Assembly: GCF_900230225.1 (NCBI RefSeq)
Contig: NZ_OCNH01000002.1
Location: forward strand, 1,212,793 to 1,276,792
Reading direction: 5' to 3'
Origin: Spirosoma fluviale
Lineage (GTDB): Bacteria > Bacteroidota > Bacteroidia > Cytophagales > Spirosomataceae
DNA: 64,000 nt
Part shown: positions 31,213 to 41,416 of the stretch, one piece after another
How positions within the stretch are numbered: position 1 is the first letter of the stretch
Layout of the letters: each line of letters begins with the position of its first letter
Made by a program: the position numbers and the translations under genes
The notes under the pieces: generated by a model
The model's database searches: none
Seen by the model: only the letters and a program-made list of their open reading frames with translations
What the model was told of the DNA's origin: nothing

Positions 31213-33632
31213 AATTTGAAATTATAGCTGAAGGCCGGCACTACAGGAAATACCGAATAACGGAACAGGCCAGTCCGGCTAGGCTGGTTGCCACCACCTA
31301 CCGATTCCAGTTGATAGAAGAACGGATTCCGACGGTTGTACGCATTGTAAAGGCTGAACTCCCAGGTCCGCTCGTGATGCTTCTTTCGCTTATGAAATTG
31401 AATGCCCACATCAAACCGGTGGTAGGCCTCCGCCCGGAAACTGTTCTTTTGTTGGCTATAATCACTGGTGAGCGGGCCGTAATCAAAGAGGGGAGCCACC
31501 AGGGCGGGGATATTATTCTGTCCATATATGGAGCGAAGTCCGGGCAAATGGCGATAACCGCGATAGTTGGCAACTGGCAGGGTCAGGGCATTGCCTGTCC
31601 CATATACCCACGTTCCCGACAGGGTGATTCGTTTACTCAACTCGTATATGCCCACCAGGGAAATATCGTGGCGTCGATCATAGCGGGGGAAGAAGGGCCG
31701 TCCGCCGTTGAGGTCCGCGAATTGCCATTGGGTCCAGGAAAGGGTATAACCGGCCCAGCCGGACAATCGTCCCGTTTTACGCTGGAAAAGTACCTCGGCT
31801 CCGTAACTCCAGCCTTTGCCCGCCGTCACATTGTCTTCCCAACGCACCCGTTCGGCCGAGGTGGGATCATCGATAAGCAAAAAACTAGCCCCTTCTTTAT
31901 AGTTGATTATGTTTTGCATGTTTTTGTAGTATCCTTCTACGGTTAGGGCAAAGCCAGACCCCAGCGCGAAATTATCCGGTAGATCTTTGGCTACTCCGAC
32001 GGCTACTTGACGCGACTGCTGAGGGGCTACCCGATCCGTAGTAGGTACCCATAAATCCGTAGGCAGACCAATCCCCGTGTTACTGAGTAAATGGATGTAT
32101 TGATTCATGGTGGCGTAGGAGGCTTTTACCGATAGACCCGGACGGAGTTGATAGGCGGCCGACAGGCGAGGCTCGGGGCGGACATACTGGCTGGACCCTT
32201 GCGAAAACAGGCTCAGTCGTACCCCCCCGTTGATCCGCCAGCGTTCGCCTGGTCGCCAGGTATCTTCCGCGTAAAGACCCGACTCCAGGGCGTAAATAGC
32301 CTCCACATCCCGTCTGTACTCATTGGCCGAGGCATTTTGTACCACTAACGCACTGGGCGTAAAGCGGTGGAAAATGGCTTGCGTACCGAAACGTAGGGTA
32401 TGTTTAGTAGAGAGAAAGTAGTCAAAATCCAGCTTGGCCGACACATCCCGAATGCCCGAAGTGTAACGAAGAGACGTCGTGGCCGTATCCGAACTGCGCG
32501 TATCGGATGAAATGGTAAACTGGTAATTACTGTAGATCAAGGATAAATTCGAGAAGAGCTTTTGATTCACCACGTGGTTCCAGCGGAGCGTACCCGTGGC
32601 ATTGCCCCAGCCAATGCCCACGTCGGTCTGCTCCTGGCCATCCCGGGCGTAAAACCGATCCCGCCCGAAATAGCCACTCAGGTAGAGCTTGTCTTTGGGA
32701 CTAAGCTCGTAATTGGCTTTGGCGTTGAAATCGTAAAAATAGTAACCCGCTTTCGTCTGTCCATTACTGGCCGCGTTGATGAGCGGAGCGGCAATCACGT
32801 CCAGATAGGTCCGCCGACCGGACAGCAGAAAGGAGCCCTTCTTATTGCTGGTCAGCGGCCCTTCGAGCGTGAGCCGACTGGCAATTAGTCCAATTCCGCC
32901 CTCCCCGTGGAGTTTATCTTTGTTGCCATCTTTCATCGTTAAGTCGATCACCGATGAAAGCCGCCCCCCATACCGGGCCGGGAAGCCGCCTTTGGTCAAT
33001 TCGACGCTTTTCAAAGCATCCCCGTTAAAGACGGAAAAGAAGCCAAACAGGTGGTTGGCATTGTAGACGGTGGCTTCGTCAAGAATAATTAAATTTTGGT
33101 CCGGTCCTCCGCCCCGCACATAAAGGCCCGTTTGGCCTTCTGACCCTTTTTGAATCCCCGGCATCAGTTGCAGCACCTTCAGGACGTCTTTTTCTCCTAA
33201 GAAGGCAGGAATCTTTTTGATTTGAGCAATGGGCACATCAATGCGGCTCATCTGGACCGTTTCGCTAACCGGGTCCTGGCTGGTAGCTGCCTTTACCTGA
33301 ACCTCCGATAAAGCTTGTCCGGGTTGGAGAAACACCGTCAGGGTTTTGTTTTGCTGAAGCGCCACGACTTGCAAATTGGTTTGGTAACCAACAAAGGAAA
33401 AGGCGAGCTGCAGGTGTTCGCTGGGGGGGAGTGTCAAGGAATAAAAGCCGTAGGTATTGGTGGTGGTACCGATGGCGGTACCGGGCAGGTAAACATTTAC
33501 GCCGGTCAAGGCTTCCTGACTGCCCACTTCCCGAACGTAGCCACTAATGGTTAATCGGTTTGCCGGATGTTGCGCCTGTACGTTTCGATAGGAGAGATAA
33601 CAAGAAAGGAAAACAAGTAGAAGTAGGCGCAT
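31209..33632 (-). CDS. TonB-dependent receptor with carboxypeptidase-like N-terminal domain
   Basis: The 807-residue protein has a signal peptide (LLLVFLSCYLSYRNVQAQ) and a carboxypeptidase-regulatory-like domain (about 27-115: ISGYVREVGSQEALTGVNVY). The plug (about 125-235) carries LYVRGGGPDQNLIILDEATVYN and GGFPARYGGRLSSVIDL. The remainder is a beta-barrel ending in an aromatic-rich PAFSYNFKF. It imports an unknown ligand through the outer membrane with energy from TonB. It precedes and overlaps the DUF4249 gene. A second receptor of the same subfamily lies at 49675-52317. Confidence 0.95.
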   Translation of the reverse strand: MRLLLLVFLSCYLSYRNVQAQHPANRLTISGYVREVGSQEALTGVNVYLPGTAIGTTTNTYGFYSLTLPPSEHLQLAFSFVGYQTNLQVVALQQNKTLTVFLQPGQALSEVQVKAATSQDPVSETVQMSRIDVPIAQIKKIPAFLGEKDVLKVLQLMPGIQKGSEGQTGLYVRGGGPDQNLIILDEATVYNANHLFGFFSVFNGDALKSVELTKGGFPARYGGRLSSVIDLTMKDGNKDKLHGEGGIGLIASRLTLEGPLTSNKKGSFLLSGRRTYLDVIAAPLINAASNGQTKAGYYFYDFNAKANYELSPKDKLYLSGYFGRDRFYARDGQEQTDVGIGWGNATGTLRWNHVVNQKLFSNLSLIYSNYQFTISSDTRSSDTATTSLRYTSGIRDVSAKLDFDYFLSTKHTLRFGTQAIFHRFTPSALVVQNASANEYRRDVEAIYALESGLYAEDTWRPGERWRINGGVRLSLFSQGSSQYVRPEPRLSAAYQLRPGLSVKASYATMNQYIHLLSNTGIGLPTDLWVPTTDRVAPQQSRQVAVGVAKDLPDNFALGSGFALTVEGYYKNMQNIINYKEGASFLLIDDPTSAERVRWEDNVTAGKGWSYGAEVLFQRKTGRLSGWAGYTLSWTQWQFADLNGGRPFFPRYDRRHDISLVGIYELSKRITLSGTWVYGTGNALTLPVANYRGYRHLPGLRSIYGQNNIPALVAPLFDYGPLTSDYSQQKNSFRAEAYHRFDVGIQFHKRKKHHERTWEFSLYNAYNRRNPFFYQLESVGGGNQPSRTGLFRYSVFPVVPAFSYNFKF

Positions 33633-34149
33633 ATTCCGGATGGATCATTGTCAAAAACGTTAACGCTGAATAGCCATCGATTATATGAAGATATTAATGT
33701 ATTTTTAATCTACCTGATGGTTGTCGTTAGTGGGTCTTTAGCGTTAAGATGTCTGCATAAACAGTGCAGCCCATCCAGTAAACCCCTATGAATGAGACCT
33801 ACTTTGAGATGAGTAATTTCAGGTGTTCTGAAGGGACCACTTGGAAAAGCCCGAGTACTTTATAGTTCCTGTGCAGGAACGGTTATTCAATGGGTTGAGT
33901 CCCCGGCTAGTCAGGGAATCGAATGGCTTTGGTATACCAACCTGAGTGGTCCTTTTAAGGAAGCTCCTGTGCCAAATTAATCACCCGGTTGCTACTTGGG
34001 TGGTGCTACCTACGTTTTCCGGTAAAACACCAGGCCGTAAACTGGAGAGAAAATTAGTGGCAGCCCCCACGTTTTTCGAGTGCAGACTAACGGCATGTCT
34101 TCGAAGTAGGTAAAGGAGTCGAACCAGCTTATCAAGCAAGAGGCACACC
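33633..34149. other. Intergenic region, no gene seen
   Basis: About 500 bp without a supported reading frame. GGACCACT near 33834 and AGTGGTCC near 33944 are inverted relative to each other but about 110 bp apart, with no other sign of an element. It lies upstream of the TonB receptor and downstream of the DUF5916 gene. Confidence 0.5.
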
Positions 34150-36333
34150 CTACACATTCAGCCAGTAGGACAGCTTAACGACGAAAGCCCGGTTTTTGCT
34201 GGCCAGGGAGCCAGGGAGGTAATTCTCCTGATACACAATAAACAGGTCGGAAACGGGTGCGTAACGCCATTGCAGCCGGGCATTCAGGTTGACGTTGTTC
34301 GTCTGGTTGTTGAACTGCATAAAGGTGGTCAAAAACAGCTTCCGACTGAAGGTCAGCTCGGCACGGGGTCCCAGCAGTAGGTAACGTACAGATTTGTAAG
34401 GCTCCGGTAATCGGATGTCATTGTATTCTGCCGATAAGCTCAAGGTACCGTAAGGCTGAAACCGGTACTGCGTCGTAGCCACCAGGTTGGTGTTGGTGCC
34501 ATTAAAATAGCGACCCGTGTTCCCGTCAATCTGAGCGTTCAGCCGCTTGCGCTGGTCAGAGCCATAGTGACCGAAAAACCCCCTGACCCGGTAGCTGGTG
34601 TTTTCGCCTAGTTCGAGGCCGTTGGAGTTGGTGGGATCGTAGGGGAAAAACAGGTAGGTATACCCGGTAAAATACCCAACATAGGCATCGGAGGTGTTTC
34701 TGAACTGGACCGAATAGCCATAGTTTGCTTCCCGGTCCGTAATCCGGCCATCCGCATTTTGGATTAGATTACTACTTAGGTAGGTGCCGTGCGAAATGAC
34801 CATGCGGGTTCCCGGAACATAAAACGTCGTTGTGGTTTCCCCTTCATAGCGCCAGTAGCCCAGGCGGGGTACGTAGCCGATGTCATTCACCAGATAGTTC
34901 GTTCCGATATATTCATAGGAGCCAATGGCCGAAAAATTCCGACTGGTGTAACCCAGATTGGCCCCGTAGGTACGGGCATCGGTGAGTTTATAGGGCTTAA
35001 TGGCCTGGTGATAAAAGAGCTTGCCTGTCCACTTATTGTTGGCCGTCTGGAGGTTGTAGTCCAGTCCGCCAATCCGCGTAAATCGGCTACTGTCCGATGG
35101 CTGGCTCACGCTCTGTCGGTTCACTAAGATCGCGGCTAAGTTCGATCGGCCCAACACTTGACGTTGTACGACACCTACCGTATAATTTTCGCCCGAAATG
35201 CCTTTGTCGGATTGTGACGCCGTTTGGGTGTTAAGCAACCCAACGCGCCAGCTTTTGCCTACTTTTCCGCTGAGCCTGACGCCGTAAGAAAGCGGGTTCT
35301 GAACGATAACGCCCGTGCTGGTGTCGCGTCCGATGCCAATCCGCCGACTGAAAAAAGGCTGTGATCGCGACGAGCCGAAGTTGGCAAACAAGTCCTGGTT
35401 CTCGATAAAGAACTGTCTCCGTTCGGGATAAAAAAGCTCGAATCGACTCAGATTTGTTACTTGTTGATCCGCTTCCACCTGCGAGAAATCAGGGTTTACG
35501 GTTAGATCCAGGTTCAGGGAAGGCGTAATGCCGATTTTAGCGTCGAAGCCAATACCATTAGTTAACGTCTGTTTCCCTCCCTCATTACGGGCATCGATGA
35601 AACGGCCACTGAGGTAGGGAATAATGGATAGGTTAGGACCCGGAGCTGGAAGCGGTGTGGCGAAACGGATGGTATCGGCAAAAGCCAGCGACGAAGGCGA
35701 TTGGGCAACGGGTACCCGTCTCCAGGCCGATCGCTGGTTATTTTTGACATCATTTCGCACAAAGTTGGCCAGCATGTACCGCGCCCCGCTACGGTAGCGA
35801 ATGCTTTTGAGGGGAATCATCATTTCGCCCTGCCACCGGTCGGCAAACACTTTGACGGCTGAGCGCCATTTGTTGTCCCATTCGGGGGCCACCTGTTCGC
35901 CATTATAGATCTGCCCTTCTCGTTCCACGCCCAAAGGGGTCAACTGAAAGGTAAAGCCATTAAGGCGGTCACCAAAGGGGTCGATGTAGGCCGAAAAGTT
36001 GTCGTTGGTATCCCATATGAAATCCCGCTTGAGCGAAGTGACAACAAAGGGTTTATCCCGGTTTTTATCGTAACAGACCACGGCCAGATAAAGAAAATGG
36101 GTATCGTAGCTCATCCGGACTTCCGTGCGGTTATAAGCCGGCAGGGTATCGTTGGGGAAATTCTGGGTGAAATCAGTGGCGATACCAGCCCGTTGCCAGA
36201 CCCCTTCCGAGAGGTCTCCGTCGATGCGGATTAATGAATCGGTGGATGTGACAGGCAGCGATTGGGCTAAGCTCTTAATGGGCACGATCAGTCCCATTAA
36301 CAGGATGAAAAGCCGACCAAAATAGGGAAGCAT
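34150..36333 (-). CDS. DUF5916 outer-membrane protein with CBM9-like N-terminal domain
   Basis: The 727-residue protein has a signal peptide (FILLMGLIVPIKSLAQ). The N-terminal 200 residues match the CBM9-like domain that begins this family (RIDGDLSEGVWQRAGIATDF, EVRMSYDTHFLYLAVVCYD). The rest is a DUF5916 beta-barrel (NLDLTVNPDFSQVEADQQ, PERRQFFIENQDLF, FSRRIGIGRD). The family is outer-membrane and of unknown function, often encoded near regulators or peptidases. It stands alone here. Confidence 0.92.
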   Translation of the reverse strand: MLPYFGRLFILLMGLIVPIKSLAQSLPVTSTDSLIRIDGDLSEGVWQRAGIATDFTQNFPNDTLPAYNRTEVRMSYDTHFLYLAVVCYDKNRDKPFVVTSLKRDFIWDTNDNFSAYIDPFGDRLNGFTFQLTPLGVEREGQIYNGEQVAPEWDNKWRSAVKVFADRWQGEMMIPLKSIRYRSGARYMLANFVRNDVKNNQRSAWRRVPVAQSPSSLAFADTIRFATPLPAPGPNLSIIPYLSGRFIDARNEGGKQTLTNGIGFDAKIGITPSLNLDLTVNPDFSQVEADQQVTNLSRFELFYPERRQFFIENQDLFANFGSSRSQPFFSRRIGIGRDTSTGVIVQNPLSYGVRLSGKVGKSWRVGLLNTQTASQSDKGISGENYTVGVVQRQVLGRSNLAAILVNRQSVSQPSDSSRFTRIGGLDYNLQTANNKWTGKLFYHQAIKPYKLTDARTYGANLGYTSRNFSAIGSYEYIGTNYLVNDIGYVPRLGYWRYEGETTTTFYVPGTRMVISHGTYLSSNLIQNADGRITDREANYGYSVQFRNTSDAYVGYFTGYTYLFFPYDPTNSNGLELGENTSYRVRGFFGHYGSDQRKRLNAQIDGNTGRYFNGTNTNLVATTQYRFQPYGTLSLSAEYNDIRLPEPYKSVRYLLLGPRAELTFSRKLFLTTFMQFNNQTNNVNLNARLQWRYAPVSDLFIVYQENYLPGSLASKNRAFVVKLSYWLNV

Positions 36334-36508
36334 AATGTAGTGTTCGTAATGCAGACAAAGCTACGGCACCTACCGCCATTCGCAAACCACTCCTGATGGT
36401 TATAGGGTCTGATTCAATTAATTTACCGAACTCGATCATGGGTCACTTTGCCGTTTTATACGGTGGCCTTAGCATTATCCTATCTGCTTTATCCCGTATA
36501 AAGCCCAG

Positions 36509-37690
36509 CTATCTGTTCTTTTTTTGGTTTAGTTCTTTCTCAAGATCGCTTTCCTCGTTCTGGTTAGTAATGCTGTCCGGGGCTAACCGAAAGACACGTG
36601 GCTTTCTCTTCCGGACTGAATGAGAAACTTTAGCCAGATCGTGACCACTCCCTTTCCTCATCTCGGTAACCGATTTCTGTTCACTGTCTTGAGGTGTTGG
36701 CCGTCTGGTCAAATCCGTACGCTGGTCGGCCTGCTGCTGCGTTCTGTTCCGCTCAGTCGGGGTGTGAAGGTGCCCCCCGGGAGGAACACGGGAAGCAGAT
36801 ACGCTATCACTGACCGTGCGGGAAGCAGATGAAGCAATCTCTGAATCCACTGCGCTTGGTAGAGGCTGCCGACTGGCTCCCAACGGGTTCCAATAGAGGT
36901 AAGCTATACCGGCTAATCCAGCCAGTGTAAACAATAGTAACAGCCCTAGCTTTTGACTAACTCTGCTTGACGATTGACCAACGGATGAGTCATTTAGTAT
37001 CCGTCTGCCAGGCCATTCAGACAAGCCCACCCAGCCTAACCAGCCACTCGCCTGGCCTCGTAAAGGCAGCGTCCGAGTCGTGTAGGGCGTTTGGATCAAC
37101 AAGCGGGCCGTATGTTGACCAGCACGGCCAGGTGTATAACGAACGCAGATAGTGCTCCCTTCGAAAGCGGGTATAAGTGTTAGGTTAGCTGTGTGGTGAG
37201 GATTTTTACCAGCCGTAGCCAGTGAAAACTGTTGGGGATTGTCAATTGAGAGAACAATCGGTGTGTGTGCCCCTTGCTGGATAATCGTCAAATTAATAGA
37301 ACCAGACTCCTGCGGTTCGGTTTGAGGGAAAGTTATCGCTGAGTGACTCGTAAAGAGTTGGGTTTCAATCGCCACGTTCAGAATGAGAACTTCATTAGTT
37401 GGGTCGCGTAGTGTAACGCGACCATTGATGAGCCCGGATCCTGTAGCCACCAGCGTAAGCGTTGCCCGAGCTAGATAGCTGCCGTCAGACTGTAGAACAT
37501 AGTGGAGCGTTTGGCTTGACTTAGGCGTGGTTTCAGCTGAAGTAACCAATAAATAACCCGGTGAGACATCGATAAGCAGTTGGCCGGCTCCTTCTTCCGG
37601 TCCTACCGTAGACTCCACCGGAAATGTATATTCACGATCTCGAAAGTGATAGCTGCGAATGATTGTTGCGGAAGGGTATCTAAAAGGCAT
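36509..37690 (-). CDS. Membrane-anchored protein with Ig-like repeats and charged tail, function unknown
   Basis: The 393-residue protein has no N-terminal signal. Residues about 10-225 form two or three beta-rich segments of Ig-like character (GQLLIDVSPGYLLVTSAETT, SGSINLTIIQQGAHTPIVLS, GQHTARLLIQTPYTTRTLPL). One membrane helix lies at about 248-267 (LGLLLLFTLAGLAGIAYLYW). The last 120 residues are polar and strongly basic, ending ELNQKKNR. I do not recognise the family. Without a signal peptide the Ig-like part would lie in the cytoplasm unless the protein inserts by another route. Confidence 0.7.
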   Translation of the reverse strand: MPFRYPSATIIRSYHFRDREYTFPVESTVGPEEGAGQLLIDVSPGYLLVTSAETTPKSSQTLHYVLQSDGSYLARATLTLVATGSGLINGRVTLRDPTNEVLILNVAIETQLFTSHSAITFPQTEPQESGSINLTIIQQGAHTPIVLSIDNPQQFSLATAGKNPHHTANLTLIPAFEGSTICVRYTPGRAGQHTARLLIQTPYTTRTLPLRGQASGWLGWVGLSEWPGRRILNDSSVGQSSSRVSQKLGLLLLFTLAGLAGIAYLYWNPLGASRQPLPSAVDSEIASSASRTVSDSVSASRVPPGGHLHTPTERNRTQQQADQRTDLTRRPTPQDSEQKSVTEMRKGSGHDLAKVSHSVRKRKPRVFRLAPDSITNQNEESDLEKELNQKKNR

Positions 37691-38454
37691 AATGGTTACA
37701 TGTTACATAGTTACAACCAGGACTTTAGCTAAACGAGGGGCCGCTGTGTGGTCGATTTAATGAATAGAGGAAAGGGTGAATATGAAGTAATTATATTTTA
37801 TCGATTGAATATACAGTATAAGTAGGAATAAGATTTCATCTGCCTATTTGAAGTGAGATCCAACTTATTAGAGGACAATCTATTGGAGTGAAATTATTTT
37901 GAAAAAGTGCGGAGCCCGTAGGCTACTAACTGGCTTTGAGAACTATTCTCCAGGAATTTGTAGTCAAGTGGCAAACCCGGATTATACTGCTTATAGAGTT
38001 GTTCGACACCGGATAAGGCCTGGCTTTCCTTTCCGGCGGCAATACGGATGATCAACTCACCATGGTTAACATAGTAGGAACTGAATGGGATAGTGCGGTA
38101 AAATGACCATTCATGACATACGCTTCCTCTATCCTGGTGATGATTAGTTATATATATCTATTATATCTATAGAATAATTATTGTATTGCCAGTAAAACAT
38201 TGGCAGTAAGCTCTTTGGGTGATAATTACTCAATCTGTCTACACCACCCCTTAGCCCAATTAGTCCCGACAATCAAAAAATCAACCCTTTATTACCCCCG
38301 CCTGCTTCGACCAGGCGCCCCCCTTCAATCGAGGCCAGCGGCTGCTCCGTAGCCCCGCCTGCGATGCGCTCTGTTTCCCCCTGTTTCGGCTCTGCCCGAG
38401 TCGGTAACCGCTGCACCAGCTAACGATCATCCAATCTATCTACCCCTTTTTCGT
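37691..38454. other. Long intergenic region, no gene seen
   Basis: About 760 bp between divergent genes, AT-rich around 37780-37860 and 38140-38180 (ATATATATCTATTATATC). No reading frame with family resemblance was found. It presumably carries promoters for both 36509-37690 and 38455-40941. Confidence 0.5.
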
Positions 38455-40941
38455 ATGCCACTCTTCTTTACCCTCCGCTCTGGCTCGGTCCACTCTGGCC
38501 TGAGTCAACTTCTGGCTTTTTTAGCCTGCTGCGGCCTCAGTCTACTCACGGGCTGGGCCCAAACAAGTTATGTAACCCCCGCAGGCGCCGGCCAGCAGAC
38601 CGGCACCGACTGGGCCAATGCCCTGCCCGGTACGGCCCTGCAAGCCCGTCTGGCCAGTGCGACCCCGGGCGCGGTGTTTCGCCTGGGGGCTGGTCTCTAC
38701 AAGCCCGCCCAAGCCGGGCTGCGGGCCCTATCCTTCCTGATTCCCTCGGGTGTTCAGGTCTACGGCGGCTACCAGGGTAGCGGGCCCGCCCCGGATCAGC
38801 GCGTCAACTTCGCCATCGCCGACCAACCCAGCAGCACCACCCTGTCGGGCGATATTGATAACAATAACCAACTGGACGGTGGCAACAGCGAGCACGTCGT
38901 TGTCTTTTCCCACGCTTCCGAGCAGACCCGCCTGGACGGCGTGGTCATTACGGGCGGTAACGCCTGGAGCCAACCCTACCGCAATCCCTCCCAACTCAGT
39001 TCCCATATTGGCGGAGGGGGCGTCTACAATGATGCCTACGGGGGCGATAGCAGTCCCACCCTGGAGAACTGCCTGCTGGTGAACAACAAGACGAGTGGTA
39101 GTGGCGGGGCTTTGTTCAATGATCTCCAGAACGGTTCCAGCCGACTCAAGCTGATCAACACCGACTTCATCAACAATTCGGCCGAGCTGGGGGGCGCCTG
39201 GTATCAGTATGCCGATAACAGCAGTGGGCTGAGCAGTCTGGCTACCAACTGCCGTTTTCTCAACAACACGGCCCAGGCCGGGGGAGCGGTGTACACGGCC
39301 GTCTCCTTCGAATTTAGTTCAGGTGGCGGATCCATCGCCCCCCGGTACATAAATTGTAGTTTCAGGGCCAATACCGCTACCGACCGGGGGGGCGCTTTCT
39401 ACACCACGTCCCGGGGCACCAACTCCTTCACCGCCCTGATCACCTTGCTTAACTGTACCCTGAGCGGTAATGCCGCACCCAGGGGAGGAGCCGTATACAA
39501 TACGGCTGTACCGTTGTTTGTCCGGGCCGTACTGGTCATAAGCCAGGTTGACCTGCTCAACTGCATTGTCTGGAATAATGGAGGCAGCAATGCCCTGGTA
39601 AATGACGATTATGTTCGGCCCCCGGGGGTGACCAGTGGGGGGCTAGGCTTTTGCAGCTCGACCAATGGCCTGTTGGAAGCGGGTGCCGTGCTGACTTCAG
39701 GAACGGATAACCGGTTCATCACCAGTTCGCCCTTCGCCAGTGAGGAGAGCCTGCAACTGGACGCCTGTTCGCCGGCCATCAACGCCGGATCGACGGCGTT
39801 GTACACGAGTCTAAACGGCCCGGCTACCGATCTGGCGGGCAATGCCCGGATTTTCCCTACCGGGGGCAAACTGGATCTGGGTGCCTATGAATACCAGCAG
39901 GCCAGCGCCTGTCCCACCGCTTTGCGGGTGACGCAGTACCGGCTCATCAATGCCGATACCGATCAGCCAATCGGTGAACTCACCCCGGGTGCCGTACTGA
40001 ATCTAACCAGTCTGCCCACACGTCATATCAACATCCAGGCGGTGACCGAACCGGCCACGACGGGCTCGGTGGTGTTTTCTCTGAGTGGTCAGCAGACCAA
40101 TCAAAACACGGAGACGGTAGCGCCGTACGCCCTGTTTAGCGACAACCAGGGCGATTATCAAGCCTGGACCCCAGCCGCGGGGAGTTACAGCCTAACGGCC
40201 ACTCCTTATGCGGGCCCGGGGGGTACAGGTGCCATCGGAACGCCCTTAACGGTGTCCTTTACGGTGTTGGATCCGCCCAGTGGTCAGCAACTGAGCCAGT
40301 TTTGGCTCATCAATGCCGAAACCGATCAGCCCATCCGGGAGTTGACCGATGGCCAGGAACTGGACCTGTCCAAGTTACCGACTCGGCAGCTCAACATCCG
40401 GGCCCTGACCGAACCGGCAGACCTGGGCTCGGTGGTGTTTTCGCTGAGTGGCCGCCAAAGCTACCAGCAGGTGGAAAACGTAGCTCCCTTCGCTTTATTC
40501 ACCGATAACGGTGGAGATTATGCCGGCTGGACACCGGAGTTGGGCAGCTACAGCCTGACAGCAACACCCTACAGCGGGTTTGGTGGTACGGGGGCGACGG
40601 GCACATCCCTGACGGTACACTTCACGGTGATTAACTCAGGAGCTGCTCGCCTGGCGTCCGATGGAATTGGGAAGCCTCTGACGGAAGGCTGGCAGGTTCG
40701 GGTGCTGGGCAACCCGGTAACCGGCAACGAGGTGGTGGTTGAAGTCCGCGGAGCCCAGGGAGAGTCCCTACGCTATGAGCTTCTTGATGGAAGTGGTCGG
40801 TCGGTGCAGACCCATCCCATTAAGCAGGCAGGCTGGTTGGAGCACCAGACGTTGAACCTCGGCAGTCAGGGGGCTGGTTTACTTTTTCTGCGGGTAAGCA
40901 CGCCGACCCACAGCCAAACGGTGAAAATCCTGAAGCAGTAA
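38455..40941 (+). CDS. T9SS-secreted beta-helix adhesin-like protein
   Basis: The 828-residue protein has a signal peptide (LLAFLACCGLSLLTGWAQ). A right-handed beta-helix region (about 35-480) has repeated N-N-x-A-x-x-G-G-A motifs (FINNSAELGGAWYQY, LNNTAQAGGAVYTA). It closes with a choice-of-anchor Q type end (ACSPAINAGS, DLAGNARI, LDLGAYEY). Two 110-residue repeats follow (LINADTDQPIGEL, GSYSLTATPY). A T9SS type A tail (VLGNPVTGNEVVVEVRG to TVKILKQ) completes it. It should be exposed on the cell surface. The C-terminal repeats, tail and terminator are shared with the gene at 41417. Confidence 0.88.
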   Translation: MPLFFTLRSGSVHSGLSQLLAFLACCGLSLLTGWAQTSYVTPAGAGQQTGTDWANALPGTALQARLASATPGAVFRLGAGLYKPAQAGLRALSFLIPSGVQVYGGYQGSGPAPDQRVNFAIADQPSSTTLSGDIDNNNQLDGGNSEHVVVFSHASEQTRLDGVVITGGNAWSQPYRNPSQLSSHIGGGGVYNDAYGGDSSPTLENCLLVNNKTSGSGGALFNDLQNGSSRLKLINTDFINNSAELGGAWYQYADNSSGLSSLATNCRFLNNTAQAGGAVYTAVSFEFSSGGGSIAPRYINCSFRANTATDRGGAFYTTSRGTNSFTALITLLNCTLSGNAAPRGGAVYNTAVPLFVRAVLVISQVDLLNCIVWNNGGSNALVNDDYVRPPGVTSGGLGFCSSTNGLLEAGAVLTSGTDNRFITSSPFASEESLQLDACSPAINAGSTALYTSLNGPATDLAGNARIFPTGGKLDLGAYEYQQASACPTALRVTQYRLINADTDQPIGELTPGAVLNLTSLPTRHINIQAVTEPATTGSVVFSLSGQQTNQNTETVAPYALFSDNQGDYQAWTPAAGSYSLTATPYAGPGGTGAIGTPLTVSFTVLDPPSGQQLSQFWLINAETDQPIRELTDGQELDLSKLPTRQLNIRALTEPADLGSVVFSLSGRQSYQQVENVAPFALFTDNGGDYAGWTPELGSYSLTATPYSGFGGTGATGTSLTVHFTVINSGAARLASDGIGKPLTEGWQVRVLGNPVTGNEVVVEVRGAQGESLRYELLDGSGRSVQTHPIKQAGWLEHQTLNLGSQGAGLLFLRVSTPTHSQTVKILKQ

Positions 40942-40962
40942 GCCATTGTTCTCCATACATTC

Positions 40963-41008
40963 AATGCTAAAGCGCCCACCTGCAATTGCAGGTGGGCGCT
41001 TTAGCATT
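40963..41008. terminator. 46-bp perfect palindrome, terminator
   Basis: The left half AATGCTAAAGCGCCCACCTG plus CAA is followed immediately by its exact reverse complement. The RNA would fold into a stem of about 21 bp with almost no loop, 22 nt after the stop of the beta-helix gene. The equivalent but imperfect structure follows the paralogue at 43891-43926. Confidence 0.75.
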
Positions 41009-41033
41009 GGCGACTCAGTGAATCAGACTGAAA

Positions 41034-41295
41034 TTAAAAAAGTGGGTATCTCGAAGAACGCTGGTATTACGTCATAAAATTGTTTAAAAACTGTTCCATT
41101 AACGGTGATCGAAACTCCAAATTTTTTCGTCACCGGAATCGGTTGAAGAGTCGTATCGATCAGTATGATGACCTGCTGACTAGTAGTAGCTTCTTGTATG
41201 GCGTAAGGCCGAAGCGGCCAAATGCCTGAGCAATAGCCAACTGTTTTCAGCCTGCTTCACTGAGTTCGACACAGCGCCGTCGAAGGGCTTCGTAA
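41034..41295 (-). pseudogene. Probable remnant of an IS630-type transposase N-terminus plus an unknown open stretch
   Basis: From 41295 the reverse strand reads EALRRRCVELSEAG, a stop, then KQLAIAQAFG. This resembles the helix-turn-helix opening of IS630 transposases. In another frame, from about 41195 to 41034, it reads QQVIILIDTTLQPIPVTKKF then GVSITVNGTVFKQFYDVIP, which I do not recognise. No terminal repeats could be located. Confidence 0.35.
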
Positions 41296-41344
41296 TCATT
41301 TTTTTTATAGCTTGCATTAAAAGTAAGTCTATATTCATTATAGG

Positions 41345-41364
41345 CTTATTGGCGAGCCAATAAG
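41345..41364. promoter_or_regulatory. Perfect dyad upstream of the 41417 gene
   Basis: CTTATTGGC and GCCAATAAG are exact reverse complements separated by GA, ending 52 bp before the ATG at 41417. The position suits an operator; no regulator is encoded nearby. Confidence 0.45.
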
Positions 41365-41416
41365 TCGGTTGCTTGTTGGCGCTTAAAACTCTATTTTATT
41401 CACTTTTATTAGCATA

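Larger units (their letters stand above)
41009..41416. other. Intergenic region with transposase-like debris and an operator-like dyad
   Basis: Contains a probable transposase remnant (41034-41295) and the dyad at 41345-41364 upstream of the next gene. Nothing else is supported. Confidence 0.5.
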